This document shows, piece by piece, positions 26,886 to 34,700 of a DNA stretch of 36,932 nt. The stretch's first letter is position 1, and every line of letters begins with the position of its first letter. The notes beneath the pieces were generated by a model that was not told the origin of the DNA, did no database searches, and was given only the letters and a program-made list of their open reading frames with translations. The stretch lies in contig DHHS01000170.1 of the NCBI GenBank assembly GCA_002403415.1, forward strand, positions 1 to 36,932. Reading direction: 5' to 3'. The position numbers were made by a program, and so were the translations under genes. Source of the DNA: Sphingomonas sp. UBA4766. GTDB lineage: Bacteria; Pseudomonadota; Alphaproteobacteria; Sphingomonadales; Sphingomonadaceae.

Positions 26886-27746
26886 TCAGGCAGCGAGGGT
26901 CCGATCCGGCATGACGGCGGCGGCATAGTCGCTCTCATGCCGAGCGATCAGCGCGCGGTCGTCGTCGTTCCACGGGTGAAAACGGGGCAGGAAAAAGCTG
27001 AGCCAAGGCAACGCGATCAGCCGTAAAATCCCCGGCCGCACGAGCAGATAGCGCGCCAGCCCCGCCCGCGCCCGCCAGCCGGTAATGCCGTCCTGCCGCA
27101 ACAGCTCCAGCATCCCCTCAATCCGGCGCGCCCAGAAATTGACGGTGATGATGAGCATCATGATCGTCTTGATCCGCCAACGCTTCCCTCGGCTCCAGCC
27201 GCGGGTCGCGTGCAGCCAGGTGTCATAGGCGACGCCCTTATGCTCGATTTCCTCAATCGCGTGCCAGCGCCACAGCGCCGCACTCGCCGCGTCGGTATCG
27301 GGGAACAGATCGGTGCGCTTCAGGATCATTTGCGCCAGGATCGCGGTATAATGTTCAAGCGCCATGGTCGCCGCGAGCCGCACAATCGCCGGACGCGCAT
27401 TGGCAATCGCCAGAATTTCATCCACCCGTGCCTCCAGCGGGGCAACGTCATAGCCCGCCTCAACCACGCGGTTGTTGAACGCGACATGCTCGCGACTGTG
27501 CATCACTTCCTGCATTGTGAAAGCACGGATTTCGCGCGCGAGCCGCTCAGGCACACCGTCACGGTGCGCCTTTACGGCGTCGATAAAGAATGCCTCGCCC
27601 TTGGGGAAAGTCACCGACAACGCGTTGAAAAATGCGGTCGCGAACGGATCGCCATTCGCCCACCAGCGCGACACCGCCGCCCCACGGCCAAAACGCTGAT
27701 CGCGCGGGGTGATGACCAGATCAGCCGGGGTAGTTGCTTTCGCCAC
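26886..27746 (-). CDS. Metal-dependent hydrolase family protein (PF10118-like)
   Basis: The product is 286 residues. The helical core has ferritin-like metal motifs: FTMQEVMHSREHVAFNN (E and H), MALEHYTA (E-H) and WHAIEEIEHKGVAYD (H, E, E, H). The later part is hydrophobic with likely membrane contact (TIMMLIITVNFWA, LIALPWLSFFLP). Such proteins are annotated as predicted metal-dependent hydrolases and are often next to TetR-type regulators, as here. A di-iron centre is likely, but the substrate is unknown. The start ATG 27746 fits the family N-terminus. The gene is 54 bases from the divergent tetR start. Confidence 0.82.
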   Translation of the reverse strand: MAKATTPADLVITPRDQRFGRGAAVSRWWANGDPFATAFFNALSVTFPKGEAFFIDAVKAHRDGVPERLAREIRAFTMQEVMHSREHVAFNNRVVEAGYDVAPLEARVDEILAIANARPAIVRLAATMALEHYTAILAQMILKRTDLFPDTDAASAALWRWHAIEEIEHKGVAYDTWLHATRGWSRGKRWRIKTIMMLIITVNFWARRIEGMLELLRQDGITGWRARAGLARYLLVRPGILRLIALPWLSFFLPRFHPWNDDDRALIARHESDYAAAVMPDRTLAA

Positions 27747-27776
27747 AAAATCCTCCCAACACTCCGCGTGAATACC

Positions 27777-27798
27777 GTGAACATAGGTCTACTTACAC
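27777..27798. promoter_or_regulatory. Imperfect palindrome between the hydrolase and tetR genes
   Basis: The 22 bases GTGAACATAGG / TCTACTTACAC match as an inverted repeat at 7 of 11 positions. They sit three bases before the tetR start, in the divergent promoter region. This is the expected place and size for a TetR-type operator controlling both genes. Confidence 0.4.
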
Positions 27799-27800
27799 AA

Positions 27801-28397
27801 ATGTCAATAGCACGCCGTCGTCTGTCCCCTGAAGAGTCGCGCGACAATGCGCTGGAGGCTGCTCGCGCGCTGTTGATCGAAGCGGGGCCGCAGGCCGTGA
27901 CCCTGAAGGCGGTTGCAGCGCGCATTGGCCGCACCCACGCCAATGTCCTCCACCATTTCGGTTCAGCTGAGGGGCTTCAGCGCGCGCTGATGGCACGCCT
28001 GGCCGACGCCATCGTCGCCACCATCGGCGAAGCGGTCGGCCGCGCGCATGCGACCGACCAGGATCCGCGCGAAGTCGTCGACCTCACCTTTGACGCGTTC
28101 GGGCGCGAGGGCGCAGGCGCGCTTGCGAGCTGGATGATCCTGTCGGGCAATGAAGACGCGCTCGACCCCATCCTCATCGCGATCCGGCGGCTGGTCGATC
28201 AGCTTGCCCGCGATCATGATTTTGACGCAGCGGCACTGACGGCCGAGACGCTGGGGCTGGTGCTGACGGCACTCGGCGATGCGCTGCTCGGCGGGCCGAT
28301 GGCAAAAGCGCTCGGCGTGCCGCGCGGCACGGCGCGGGCGCTGGCGGTGCGGCAACTTACTGCGGCGCAGCGTGTAATTGAGGGTCAAACCGTATAA
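27801..28397 (+). CDS. TetR-family regulator
   Basis: The product is 198 residues from ATG 27801; upstream in-frame codons run through the divergent gene and are not used. The N-terminal HTH (RDNALEAARALLIEAGPQAVTLKAVAARIGRTHANVLHHFGSAEGL, residues about 12-58) is typical TetR. The C-terminal ligand domain is all-helical, ending LAVRQLTAAQRVIEG. It probably represses itself and the hydrolase gene divergently. Its last 50 bases have a diverged second copy 599 bases downstream (28925-29011). Confidence 0.9.
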   Translation: MSIARRRLSPEESRDNALEAARALLIEAGPQAVTLKAVAARIGRTHANVLHHFGSAEGLQRALMARLADAIVATIGEAVGRAHATDQDPREVVDLTFDAFGREGAGALASWMILSGNEDALDPILIAIRRLVDQLARDHDFDAAALTAETLGLVLTALGDALLGGPMAKALGVPRGTARALAVRQLTAAQRVIEGQTV

Positions 28398-28806
28398 ACG
28401 ACGTCGGCACGAACGGGTTGTCCGAAACCCATCCAACGCGCCACTTGCCTTTTTTAAATAAAAGATCGGCAACAACTGGAACCGTCTTAAAAGACACCTC
28501 TTAAAAGAACGTCATGCCCACCGATTCTCTGCGATAAGGAGGACGGCATGAGTTTATCGAAGCACCATTTAGATTGCGACCTTTCAATTGAATCCGAATC
28601 TTTTCAATTTCCTCTTTTTGAATTGGTTTTTTATTTACTATTATGGTGATATCTCTGATTTTATGAGGATTTTCATATAATATCTTCAATACAATCTTAT
28701 GTCGACTGCATTTGGCCCTGACGATCTCTTCACTTGCGATCCGCGGTCGCTCATCGACCACATACGCAATACCTGTTTCGGGGCGCACGGCGTCCTGCAT
28801 AATCAT
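28357..28806 (-). pseudogene. Unknown small protein, cassette copy 1, truncated by TAA
   Basis: From ATG 28806 (or 28800) the frame gives 101 residues to a TAA at 28503-28501. The same frame then stays open and protein-like (EVSFKTVPVVADLLFKKGKW, then RVGWVSDNPF) as far as 28359, running into the end of tetR. The 136-residue relative at 28993-29403 has matching sequence past this point (VWVSFKIVSSFKENRWILY). Conserved between the two: VRAxC, KIxL, a long basic middle, then GxSIxSC. The gene is AT-rich and unlike its neighbours in composition. I do not recognise the family. Either the short form works alone or the gene is inactivated. Confidence 0.55.
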
Positions 28807-28809
28807 TAC

Positions 28810-28929
28810 CTATGACTTCGGTTCGCAATCTCGCGTGTTAATTTGCGCCGGTAACAACTCCCCTTGCCGCTTGGCGGAAGCCGTCAATGATTGGTAGATC
28901 GCCCTGTCCGCATATTTGAATTCGCGCAC
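28810..28929 (-). CDS. 39-residue open frame, cassette copy 1 (unknown)
   Basis: GTG 28929 opens REFKYADRAIYQSLTASAK and ends ...INTRDCEPKS, stopping three bases before the next gene's ATG. It matches the 39-residue frame at 29411-29530 at exactly the same length: REFKYADR, LLP, then T-x-x-DC are shared. Immediately upstream of the GTG the sequence turns into the antisense of a tetR tail copy. This piece may therefore be the surviving C-terminal end of a longer gene cut off there, rather than a true small gene. No function can be assigned. Confidence 0.45.
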   Translation of the reverse strand: MREFKYADRAIYQSLTASAKRQGELLPAQINTRDCEPKS

Positions 28930-29011
28930 GGCGCGGGCGGTGGCGGTGCGGCAACTTAGTGCGACGCAGAGGGTGAGTGATAAAATGCCCAGTCAAAACG
29001 CAGTTTCATAA
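28925..29011 (+). pseudogene. Second, diverged copy of the tetR 3' end
   Basis: In the same frame as tetR this reads RTARAVAVRQLSATQRVSDK and stops with TAA at 29009-29011. The true tetR end reads GTARALAVRQLTAAQRVIEG. The differences are conservative and mostly third-base, the frame is kept, and the offset is 599 bases. This is a tail from another tetR allele, not a simple recent duplication. There is no start or HTH, so it is not a gene. Confidence 0.8.
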
Positions 29012-29403
29012 ATTGAATAGAGAATCCACCTATTTTCCTTGAAACTCGATACAATTTTGAACGAAACCCACACAGTTGTAACTTTTCCGAATTCTCCAGG
29101 AAATAGCTTTATACTTATTCCTCCTTCTCGAATATCTCGCCCACAAGAACTTATTATAGAACCCGTTAACTTTCTATTTTTTAAAAATTCAATTATTTTT
29201 TTTGGATTATTATCATTATATGTGTAATTATTTATTCTTAATTTGAAACTTTTTACTTTCTGATCTTTATCTAAATCAATATTAAGTCTTATTTTTGTTT
29301 TCGGGCATTCAGCCCGTACAAAATATCGATTACTTATGGGTACGCTGTGATCAATTGCTATCACGAGTTCGTTATCGAACTGAGACGGAGTGTAGTAAGC
29401 CAT
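28993..29403 (-). CDS. Unknown 136-residue protein, cassette copy 2
   Basis: The product is 136 residues from ATG 29403, seven bases after the stop of the 39-residue frame; an upstream start at 29526 is out of keeping with the paralog. It aligns from its first residue with the broken copy at 28357-28806 (VRAEC against VRAKC; LTGSIISSC against LNGASINSC). Two conserved Cys could form a disulfide or metal site. It is strand-rich, has no signal peptide or membrane segment, and is very AT-rich against a GC-rich background, indicating transfer. The family is not recognised. By position it could be an immunity-type or small binding protein, but that is inference. Confidence 0.6.
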   Translation of the reverse strand: MAYYTPSQFDNELVIAIDHSVPISNRYFVRAECPKTKIRLNIDLDKDQKVKSFKLRINNYTYNDNNPKKIIEFLKNRKLTGSIISSCGRDIREGGISIKLFPGEFGKVTTVWVSFKIVSSFKENRWILYSIYETAF

Positions 29404-29410
29404 AATCGGA

Positions 29411-29530
29411 TCACACCTTGCCCACACAATCTTTGCTGGTAATCTTTGATGGAAGCAAATCGCCTCTGATCTTCGCTGCGGATGAAAGGGCTTCCAGCGC
29501 GACCCTATCGGCGTATTTGAACTCACGCAC
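29411..29530 (-). CDS. 39-residue open frame, cassette copy 2 (unknown)
   Basis: From GTG 29530 it reads REFKYADRVALEALSSAAK and ends with DCVGKV. It has the same length, start codon and ending pattern as the frame at 28810-28929. Its start overlaps the stop of the frameshifted gene upstream by eight bases (AGTGCGTGAG), so it may be translated by coupling or be the true tail of that gene. The function is unknown. Confidence 0.45.
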   Translation of the reverse strand: MREFKYADRVALEALSSAAKIRGDLLPSKITSKDCVGKV

Positions 29531-29809
29531 TGCGCCCCGATACAACGATCGTTCCTGAATATTCAAAAGGCGGCAGCGAATTGCCGTCTGCGCTTAAGCT
29601 TCTCAGCTTGTCTGAAACGGCATTTGCAACGCCGACCGCGCTTGTACAGTCTATGCCAAACGCCTCAAAGCTTCGCTGTGGCGGTCCACTCCCCCCGTTT
29701 CGGGAAGCAACATCGGCGAATCAAAAAAGTCTGGACGCTGTTCAAGTGCATAGGCCCAGAACGTACCATCGGAACGTCTAATCGCCGTGACAACAACATC
29801 GTCAGACAT
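29523..29809 (-). pseudogene. Small gene MSDDVVV..., with a frameshift at a run of six G
   Basis: ATG 29809 has a strong ribosome site (GAGGAGG). The first frame gives 52 residues (MSDDVVVTAIRRSDGTFWAY...) and stops at 29651. From the G-run at about 29690-29695 the neighbouring frame is open and protein-like (SFEAFGIDCTSAVGVANAVS...) to a TGA at 29523, and it has no start codon of its own. The two together make about 95 residues beginning with VVVTA and ending with IVVSG. Loss of one G explains the break. The site G-GGG-GGA also has the form of a -1 slippery heptamer, so programmed slippage cannot be excluded. The family is not recognised. Confidence 0.5.
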
Positions 29810-29981
29810 CTCTAGCCTCCTCACCCCCCACAATTCACATGAAAATGTTCTAAGTCAATAGATTTCAACAGCATAAGACGGTGGTCAATCCAAACGGCGA
29901 CCCTCCGAGCGCGCCCGGTAACGCCGCCCATCCCGTGCCAACCCCCTAGCCAAATCGTGCCGTTTCGCTAGATAGTCGGCG

Positions 29982-31034
29982 ATGCATTTCCTTGACCAAG
30001 CCAAGATCTTCGTTCGGTCGGGCGCGGGCGGCCCCGGTGCCGTCAGCTTTAGGCGCGAAAAATTCATCGAATATGGTGGCCCCGATGGCGGCGATGGCGG
30101 CAAAGGCGGCGATATTGTGTTCGAAGCGGTCGCAGGGCTGAACACCCTCATCGACTTTCGCTATACCCAGCATTTCCGCGCAGCCCGTGGCAAGGGCGGC
30201 GCGGGATCGAACCGCACTGGCGCGGGTGGGCGCGATCTCGTCATCCGCGTGCCCGTCGGCACGCAGGTGCTGAGCGACGACAAGGAAGACGTGCTTGCCG
30301 ATTTCACCGTGCCGGGCGAACGCCGTGTGTTCTTCCGCGGCGGCGATGGCGGGCGCGGCAATGCGAGCTACAAGTCGAGCACCAATCGCGCCCCGCGCCA
30401 GCATGGCACGGGCTGGCCCGGCGAAGAGGCGTGGGTGTGGCTGCGGCTGAAGCTGCTGGCGGACGCGGGGCTGGTCGGCTTGCCCAATGCCGGCAAATCA
30501 ACCTTCATCAACGCGACCACCAATGCGAAGGCCAAGGTTGGCGATTACCCCTTCACCACCACCCGGCCACAGCTTGGCGTGGTCAGCCACCGCGCGCGCG
30601 AATTCGTGATCGCCGACATCCCCGGCCTGATCGAGGGGGCCGCCGATGGCGCGGGGATTGGCGACCGGTTCCTGGGTCATATCGAGCGGTGCCGGGTATT
30701 GCTTCATCTGGTGGACGCAACCGGGGATAACCCTGTGGACAACTACCGGATCGTGCGTGGAGAACTTGATGCCTACGGCGCCGGGCTGATCGACAAGCCC
30801 GAAGTGGTGGCGCTCAACAAGGTTGACGCGCTCGACCCTGCCGATGTCAAAAAGCTTGCGACCAAGCTGAAACGCGCGTCCAAGGCAGAGGTGATGCTGC
30901 TTTCGGGTGCTGCGGGCACGGGGATTGACGCGGTGCTCGACCGGCTGGTGGAGATCATCGGCCCGGCCGAGGCGTCGCCAGCCATCGCGGATGCGGCGGA
31001 GGATGAGGAGCCGGGCGAATGGTCGCCGATCTGA
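29982..31034 (+). CDS. obgE: GTPase ObgE
   Basis: The product is 350 residues. The glycine-rich Obg domain (1-158: FVRSGAGGPGAVSFRREKF, GGPDGGDGGKGGDIVFEA) is followed by the G domain with G1 GLPNAGKST, G2/G3 region (YPFTTTRPQLGVV, DIPGLIEGA) and G4 NKVD. The C-terminal OCT-type tail is short and acidic. ObgE binds the large ribosomal subunit and links growth to (p)ppGpp. The ATG at 29982 begins MHFLDQAKIFV as in the family. It leads a long co-directional run: proB overlaps its end by 16 bases. In many bacteria obgE follows rplU-rpmA directly; here about 3.8 kb intervene. Confidence 0.97.
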   Translation: MHFLDQAKIFVRSGAGGPGAVSFRREKFIEYGGPDGGDGGKGGDIVFEAVAGLNTLIDFRYTQHFRAARGKGGAGSNRTGAGGRDLVIRVPVGTQVLSDDKEDVLADFTVPGERRVFFRGGDGGRGNASYKSSTNRAPRQHGTGWPGEEAWVWLRLKLLADAGLVGLPNAGKSTFINATTNAKAKVGDYPFTTTRPQLGVVSHRAREFVIADIPGLIEGAADGAGIGDRFLGHIERCRVLLHLVDATGDNPVDNYRIVRGELDAYGAGLIDKPEVVALNKVDALDPADVKKLATKLKRASKAEVMLLSGAAGTGIDAVLDRLVEIIGPAEASPAIADAAEDEEPGEWSPI

Positions 31035-32143
31035 ACGTGCTCGACGCCACAGCTTGCCCCCGGCTGATCGTGAAAATTGGCTCGTCGCTGCTGGTGGACG
31101 ATGCCGGGGCGCTGCGCAGTGACTGGCTGGCGACACTTGCCGCCGACCTGGCCGCGCGGGTGCGCAGCGGACAGCGAGTGGCGGTGGTATCGTCGGGGGC
31201 GATTGCACTGGGCGCACGGCGGCTAGGGCTGACCAAGGGCGGGCGCGCCACGCTGGAGGATGCGCAGGCGGCCGCCGCGACCGGGCAGATCGCACTGGCG
31301 CACGGATGGGCCAGCGCCCTTGCTGCACAGGAGCTGACAGCGGCGCAAATACTGCTGACGCTTGATGATCTGGAGGACCGGCGGCGTTACCTGAACGCCT
31401 CCGCCACGCTTGCGCGGTTGCTCGCGCTGGGCGTGGTGCCGATCATCAATGAGAATGATTCGGTCGCGACCGAAGAAATCCGCTTTGGCGACAATGATCG
31501 GCTGGCGGCGCGGGTGGCGCAGGCGGCGGGCGCGCAGGCGGTCGTCCTTCTGAGCGATGTCGATGGGCTCTATGACCGCCACCCGACCGATCCAGCAGCC
31601 AAGTTGATCGCGCGGGTCGACGCCATCACCCCCGCAATTGCGGGGCTGGCGGGCGGCAGTGGATCGGGGATGGGCACAGGCGGCATGGCGGCAAAAGTGG
31701 CCGCGGCCCGCATCGCGACGGCCGCCGGGATCACACTGGTCATTGCCTCGGGCCGCTGCGATCACCCGCTTGCCCGACTGGTGCAGGGCGGCCCGGCGAC
31801 GATCTTCACCGCTGATGCCGCGCCGCGTGCGCGAAAGGCCTGGATCGGCGGCGGGCTGACCGCGCGCGGGGAAGTGCGGATCGATGCAGGCGCCGCCACG
31901 GCGCTTGCCAGCGGCAAAAGCTTGTTGCCGGCCGGAGCTAAAGCGATCAGCGGCACATTTTCGCGCGGCGACCTCATCATCATCATCGGCCCTGATGGTC
32001 GTCCGCTCGCCCGGGGCCTAAGCGAATATGACGCGGCCGACGCCGCGCGCATTACCGGGCGGCGCAGCGATGAAGTGGCGGCGATCCTCGGCCACACACC
32101 GCGCGCTTGCTTGGTCCACCGCAATCACATGGCGCTGCTATGA
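31019..32143 (+). CDS. proB: Glutamate 5-kinase
   Basis: The product is 374 residues. It has an amino-acid-kinase domain (about 10-255: LIVKIGSSLLVDD, VVSSGAIALGARRLGL, NENDSVATEEIRFGDNDRLAA, SGMGTGGMAAKVAAARIA) and a C-terminal PUA domain (about 275-358). It phosphorylates glutamate, the first step of proline synthesis, and is normally inhibited by proline. The ATG at 31019 lies within obgE, so the two are coupled; proA is not in the window. Downstream, its stop overlaps the start of the dehydrogenase gene by four bases. Confidence 0.96.
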   Translation: MVADLNVLDATACPRLIVKIGSSLLVDDAGALRSDWLATLAADLAARVRSGQRVAVVSSGAIALGARRLGLTKGGRATLEDAQAAAATGQIALAHGWASALAAQELTAAQILLTLDDLEDRRRYLNASATLARLLALGVVPIINENDSVATEEIRFGDNDRLAARVAQAAGAQAVVLLSDVDGLYDRHPTDPAAKLIARVDAITPAIAGLAGGSGSGMGTGGMAAKVAAARIATAAGITLVIASGRCDHPLARLVQGGPATIFTADAAPRARKAWIGGGLTARGEVRIDAGAATALASGKSLLPAGAKAISGTFSRGDLIIIIGPDGRPLARGLSEYDAADAARITGRRSDEVAAILGHTPRACLVHRNHMALL

Positions 32144-33042
32144 AACTGGCAATCACTGGCGCGACGGGTTTTGTCGGCGGGACGCTGGTGACACTCGCGC
32201 TGGCGGCGGGGCATGAGGTGCGGGCGCTAACCCGCCGGCCGCAACACCCTCGCGATGGGCTGATCTGGGTGGCTGGGGCGCTCGACCGAGCGGACGCGCT
32301 CGCCGCGCTGGTGGCAGGCGCAGACGCGGTGATCCACGTCGCAGGCGTCGTCAACGCGCCCGACCGCGCGGGCTTTGCCGCTGGCAATGTCGATGGCACC
32401 GCCGCGATGCTGGCCGCAAGCGACGCCGCACGGGTCCGCCGCTTCGTCCATGTCTCTTCACTCGCCGCGCGTGAGCCGGAACTGTCCGATTATGGCTGGT
32501 CCAAGGCAGCGGCGGAGGTGCTGGTCAAGGCGTCCCCGCTCGACTGGGTGATGCTGCGCCCGCCGGGCGTTTATGGGCCGGGCGATACCGAATTTCTCGA
32601 CCTGTTCCGCCTTGCCCGCCGGGGCCTCGCGATTGCGCCGGGGGGACGGATTTCACTGATCGAGGTCAGCGACCTGGGCCGGTTACTGCTCGCACTCGCG
32701 ACGGGCACGCCGCCGCCGCACGCTATCTACGAGGTCGATGATGGTGCCGCAAATGGCTGGTCCCACACCGAATTTGCCCATGCGATTGGCGCGGCGATGG
32801 GCAAGCGCGTGGTGGCCCTCCCCATCCCCAAACTCGCGCTGATGCTGGCCGCGCGGGCCGACATGGCGATGCGGGGTGCGAACGCCAAGCTGACGCTCGA
32901 CCGCGCGCGCTACATCGCGCATCCCGACTGGACGATCGACCCCGCCCGCCGCCCACCGCCCGCACTGTGGGTGCCGCAGGTGGAAACAGCGCAGGGGCTT
33001 GCCGCCACCGCTGCATGGTATCGCGCGCAGGGTCTGTTATAA
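32140..33042 (+). CDS. NAD-dependent epimerase/dehydratase-type protein, probable ceramide reductase (CerR-like)
   Basis: The product is 300 residues from ATG 32140 (overlapping the proB stop, ATGA). It is an extended SDR: GATGFVGG nucleotide site at 7-14, VSS near 109 and YGWSK (YxxxK) near 122. The C-terminal part forms the substrate lobe (IYEVDDGAANGWSHTEFAHAIG). In Caulobacter a related dehydrogenase, CerR, encoded beside the serine palmitoyltransferase gene, reduces the oxidised ceramide intermediate. The place here, 67 bases before the acyl carrier protein and spt genes, supports the same role. The exact substrate is inferred. Confidence 0.78.
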   Translation: MKLAITGATGFVGGTLVTLALAAGHEVRALTRRPQHPRDGLIWVAGALDRADALAALVAGADAVIHVAGVVNAPDRAGFAAGNVDGTAAMLAASDAARVRRFVHVSSLAAREPELSDYGWSKAAAEVLVKASPLDWVMLRPPGVYGPGDTEFLDLFRLARRGLAIAPGGRISLIEVSDLGRLLLALATGTPPPHAIYEVDDGAANGWSHTEFAHAIGAAMGKRVVALPIPKLALMLAARADMAMRGANAKLTLDRARYIAHPDWTIDPARRPPPALWVPQVETAQGLAATAAWYRAQGLL

Positions 33043-33109
33043 CCCTGCCAGATTAACGCCGCATTTGCTTGGCAGGGCATAGCGACCCACAGACGCGAAG
33101 GACTGCGAG

Positions 33110-33352
33110 TTGAGCGAACGCACCCCCATTTTCGAAACCGTTACCGGCCTGATCGAACCTTTTAACAAAAAGGGCGTGATGCTGAGCGATGCGACCAGTT
33201 TTCAGCACGATCTGGAATGGGACAGCCTGACCGTCATGGATTTCGTCGCCAATATCGAGGATGAATTCGACATCATCATCACCATGAATATGCAGGCAGA
33301 GATTGAGAATGTCGGCCAATTGGTTGACGCCGTCATCAAGTTGAAGGGTTGA
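33110..33352 (+). CDS. Acyl carrier protein of sphingolipid synthesis
   Basis: The product is 80 residues starting with TTG 33110, chosen because AAGGA lies seven bases upstream and no ATG fits. The 4'-phosphopantetheine Ser is in EWDSLTVMDF (about residue 39), in a typical four-helix ACP pattern. This dedicated carrier most likely supplies the fatty acyl group to the serine palmitoyltransferase encoded directly after it, as shown for sphingolipid clusters in Caulobacter. The stop overlaps the region just before the next gene's start. Confidence 0.9.
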   Translation: MSERTPIFETVTGLIEPFNKKGVMLSDATSFQHDLEWDSLTVMDFVANIEDEFDIIITMNMQAEIENVGQLVDAVIKLKG

Positions 33353-33357
33353 CCGAC

Positions 33358-34599
33358 ATGGACACCATCACCGCGATTGCCGAGACCGGCGCCGAACCCC
33401 GCGACCTGATGAGCAAGTTCGACCCGATCATTGCCGAACGTCAGGCGCTCCTCGAAACCGGCGTCACCGATCCGTTCGCGATTGTGATGGATGAAGTGAA
33501 GTCACCGACCGTGGCCGTCATCAAGGGCAAGGAAACCATCCTGCTCGGCACCTATAACTATATGGGCATGACCTTTGACCCCGATGTTATTCAGGCCGGG
33601 AAAGACGCACTCGATACGTTCGGGTCGGGCACCAATGGCAGCCGGATGCTCAACGGCACCTTCCGCGACCATATGGAGGTCGAGACTGCGCTGCGTGAAT
33701 TTTACGGCATGTCGGGCGCGATCGTGTTTTCCACTGGCTACATGGCCAATCTGGGTATGATTTCGACGCTGGTCGGCAAAGGGGAATATATTATCCTGGA
33801 CGCGGACAGCCACGCGTCCATCTATGACGGCTGCCAACAGGGCAATGCCGAAATCGTCCGCTTCCGCCACAATAGTGTCGAAGATCTCGACAAGCGGCTC
33901 GGCCGCCTTCCCGCCGACGTCGGCAAGCTTGTTGTGCTGGAGGGCGTGTATTCGATGCTGGGCGATGTCGCGCCGCTGAAGGAAATGGTCGCCGTCGCCA
34001 AAAAGCACGGCGCGATGGTTCTGTCGGATGAAGCGCATTCGATGGGCTTTTTCGGGGCCCATGGCCGCGGCGTTTACGAGGCGCAAGGGTGCGAGGATGA
34101 TGTTGATTTTATCATCGGCACCTTCTCCAAATCGGTCGGGACCGTCGGCGGTTTCTGCGTGTCGAACCATCCCAAGTTCGAGGCGATCCGGCTTGCGTGC
34201 CGCCCCTATATCTTTACGGCAAGCTTGCCGCCGAGCGTGGTCGCCACCGCCGCCACATCGATCCGCAAACTGATGCACGCCCACAACAAGCGCGCGCATC
34301 TGTGGGAAAATGCGCGGCAACTTCACGGCGGGTTGACGGCGATGGGGTTCAAGCTCGGCACGCCGACGCCGCAATCGGCGATCATCGCGATCATCCTGAA
34401 CGATCAGGAACAAGCTGTGGCGATGTGGCAGGCGCTGCTCGACAACGGCCTTTACGTCAACATGGCGCGCCCGCCCGCAACACCGGCCGGAACATTCCTC
34501 CTGCGCTGTTCGCTGTGCGCCGAACATACGACCGAACAGGTGACGCGGATCCTGGCGCTGTTTCAAGCGGCGGGGCGCGCGGTCGGCGCGATCGCATAA
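33358..34599 (+). CDS. spt: Serine palmitoyltransferase
   Basis: The product is 413 residues from ATG 33358 (AAGGG upstream; a TTG at 33349 is possible). It closely follows the known Sphingomonas enzyme: SKFDPIIAERQALL, LGTYNYMGMTFDPDVIQAGK, GSGTNGSRMLNGTF, DADSHASIYDGCQQGNAEIV, DEAHSMGFFGAHGRG, and the PLP-Lys in TFSKSVGTVGGF. It condenses L-serine with an acyl thioester to give 3-ketosphinganine, the first committed step of sphingolipid synthesis. It is soluble and homodimeric, unlike the eukaryotic enzyme. It sits in an operon with its carrier protein and the CerR-like reductase. Confidence 0.96.
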   Translation: MDTITAIAETGAEPRDLMSKFDPIIAERQALLETGVTDPFAIVMDEVKSPTVAVIKGKETILLGTYNYMGMTFDPDVIQAGKDALDTFGSGTNGSRMLNGTFRDHMEVETALREFYGMSGAIVFSTGYMANLGMISTLVGKGEYIILDADSHASIYDGCQQGNAEIVRFRHNSVEDLDKRLGRLPADVGKLVVLEGVYSMLGDVAPLKEMVAVAKKHGAMVLSDEAHSMGFFGAHGRGVYEAQGCEDDVDFIIGTFSKSVGTVGGFCVSNHPKFEAIRLACRPYIFTASLPPSVVATAATSIRKLMHAHNKRAHLWENARQLHGGLTAMGFKLGTPTPQSAIIAIILNDQEQAVAMWQALLDNGLYVNMARPPATPAGTFLLRCSLCAEHTTEQVTRILALFQAAGRAVGAIA

Positions 34600-34624
34600 C
34601 GGCACTGCGGCGCAAATTTCGCTG

Positions 34625-34653
34625 CTGACGGCGCAGTGTCACGCGGCTATAGC
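34625..34653 (+). promoter_or_regulatory. Possible promoter of lptF-lptG
   Basis: CTGACG at 34625-34630 and TATAGC at 34648-34653 with 17 bases between, about 48 bases before the lptF start. The match is weak; readthrough from spt is equally possible because no T-tailed terminator stands between. Confidence 0.3.
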
Positions 34654-34700
34654 AGTCAGCGGATGTCATGCCCCCTGCCCCCTGAATGTCAGCCCGCCGC

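Noticed and set aside
33502..34605. A 367-codon minus-strand open frame opposite spt
   Set aside because: It mirrors the spt gene, is rich in Arg, His and Gln, and has no start context; spt on the plus strand is unambiguous.
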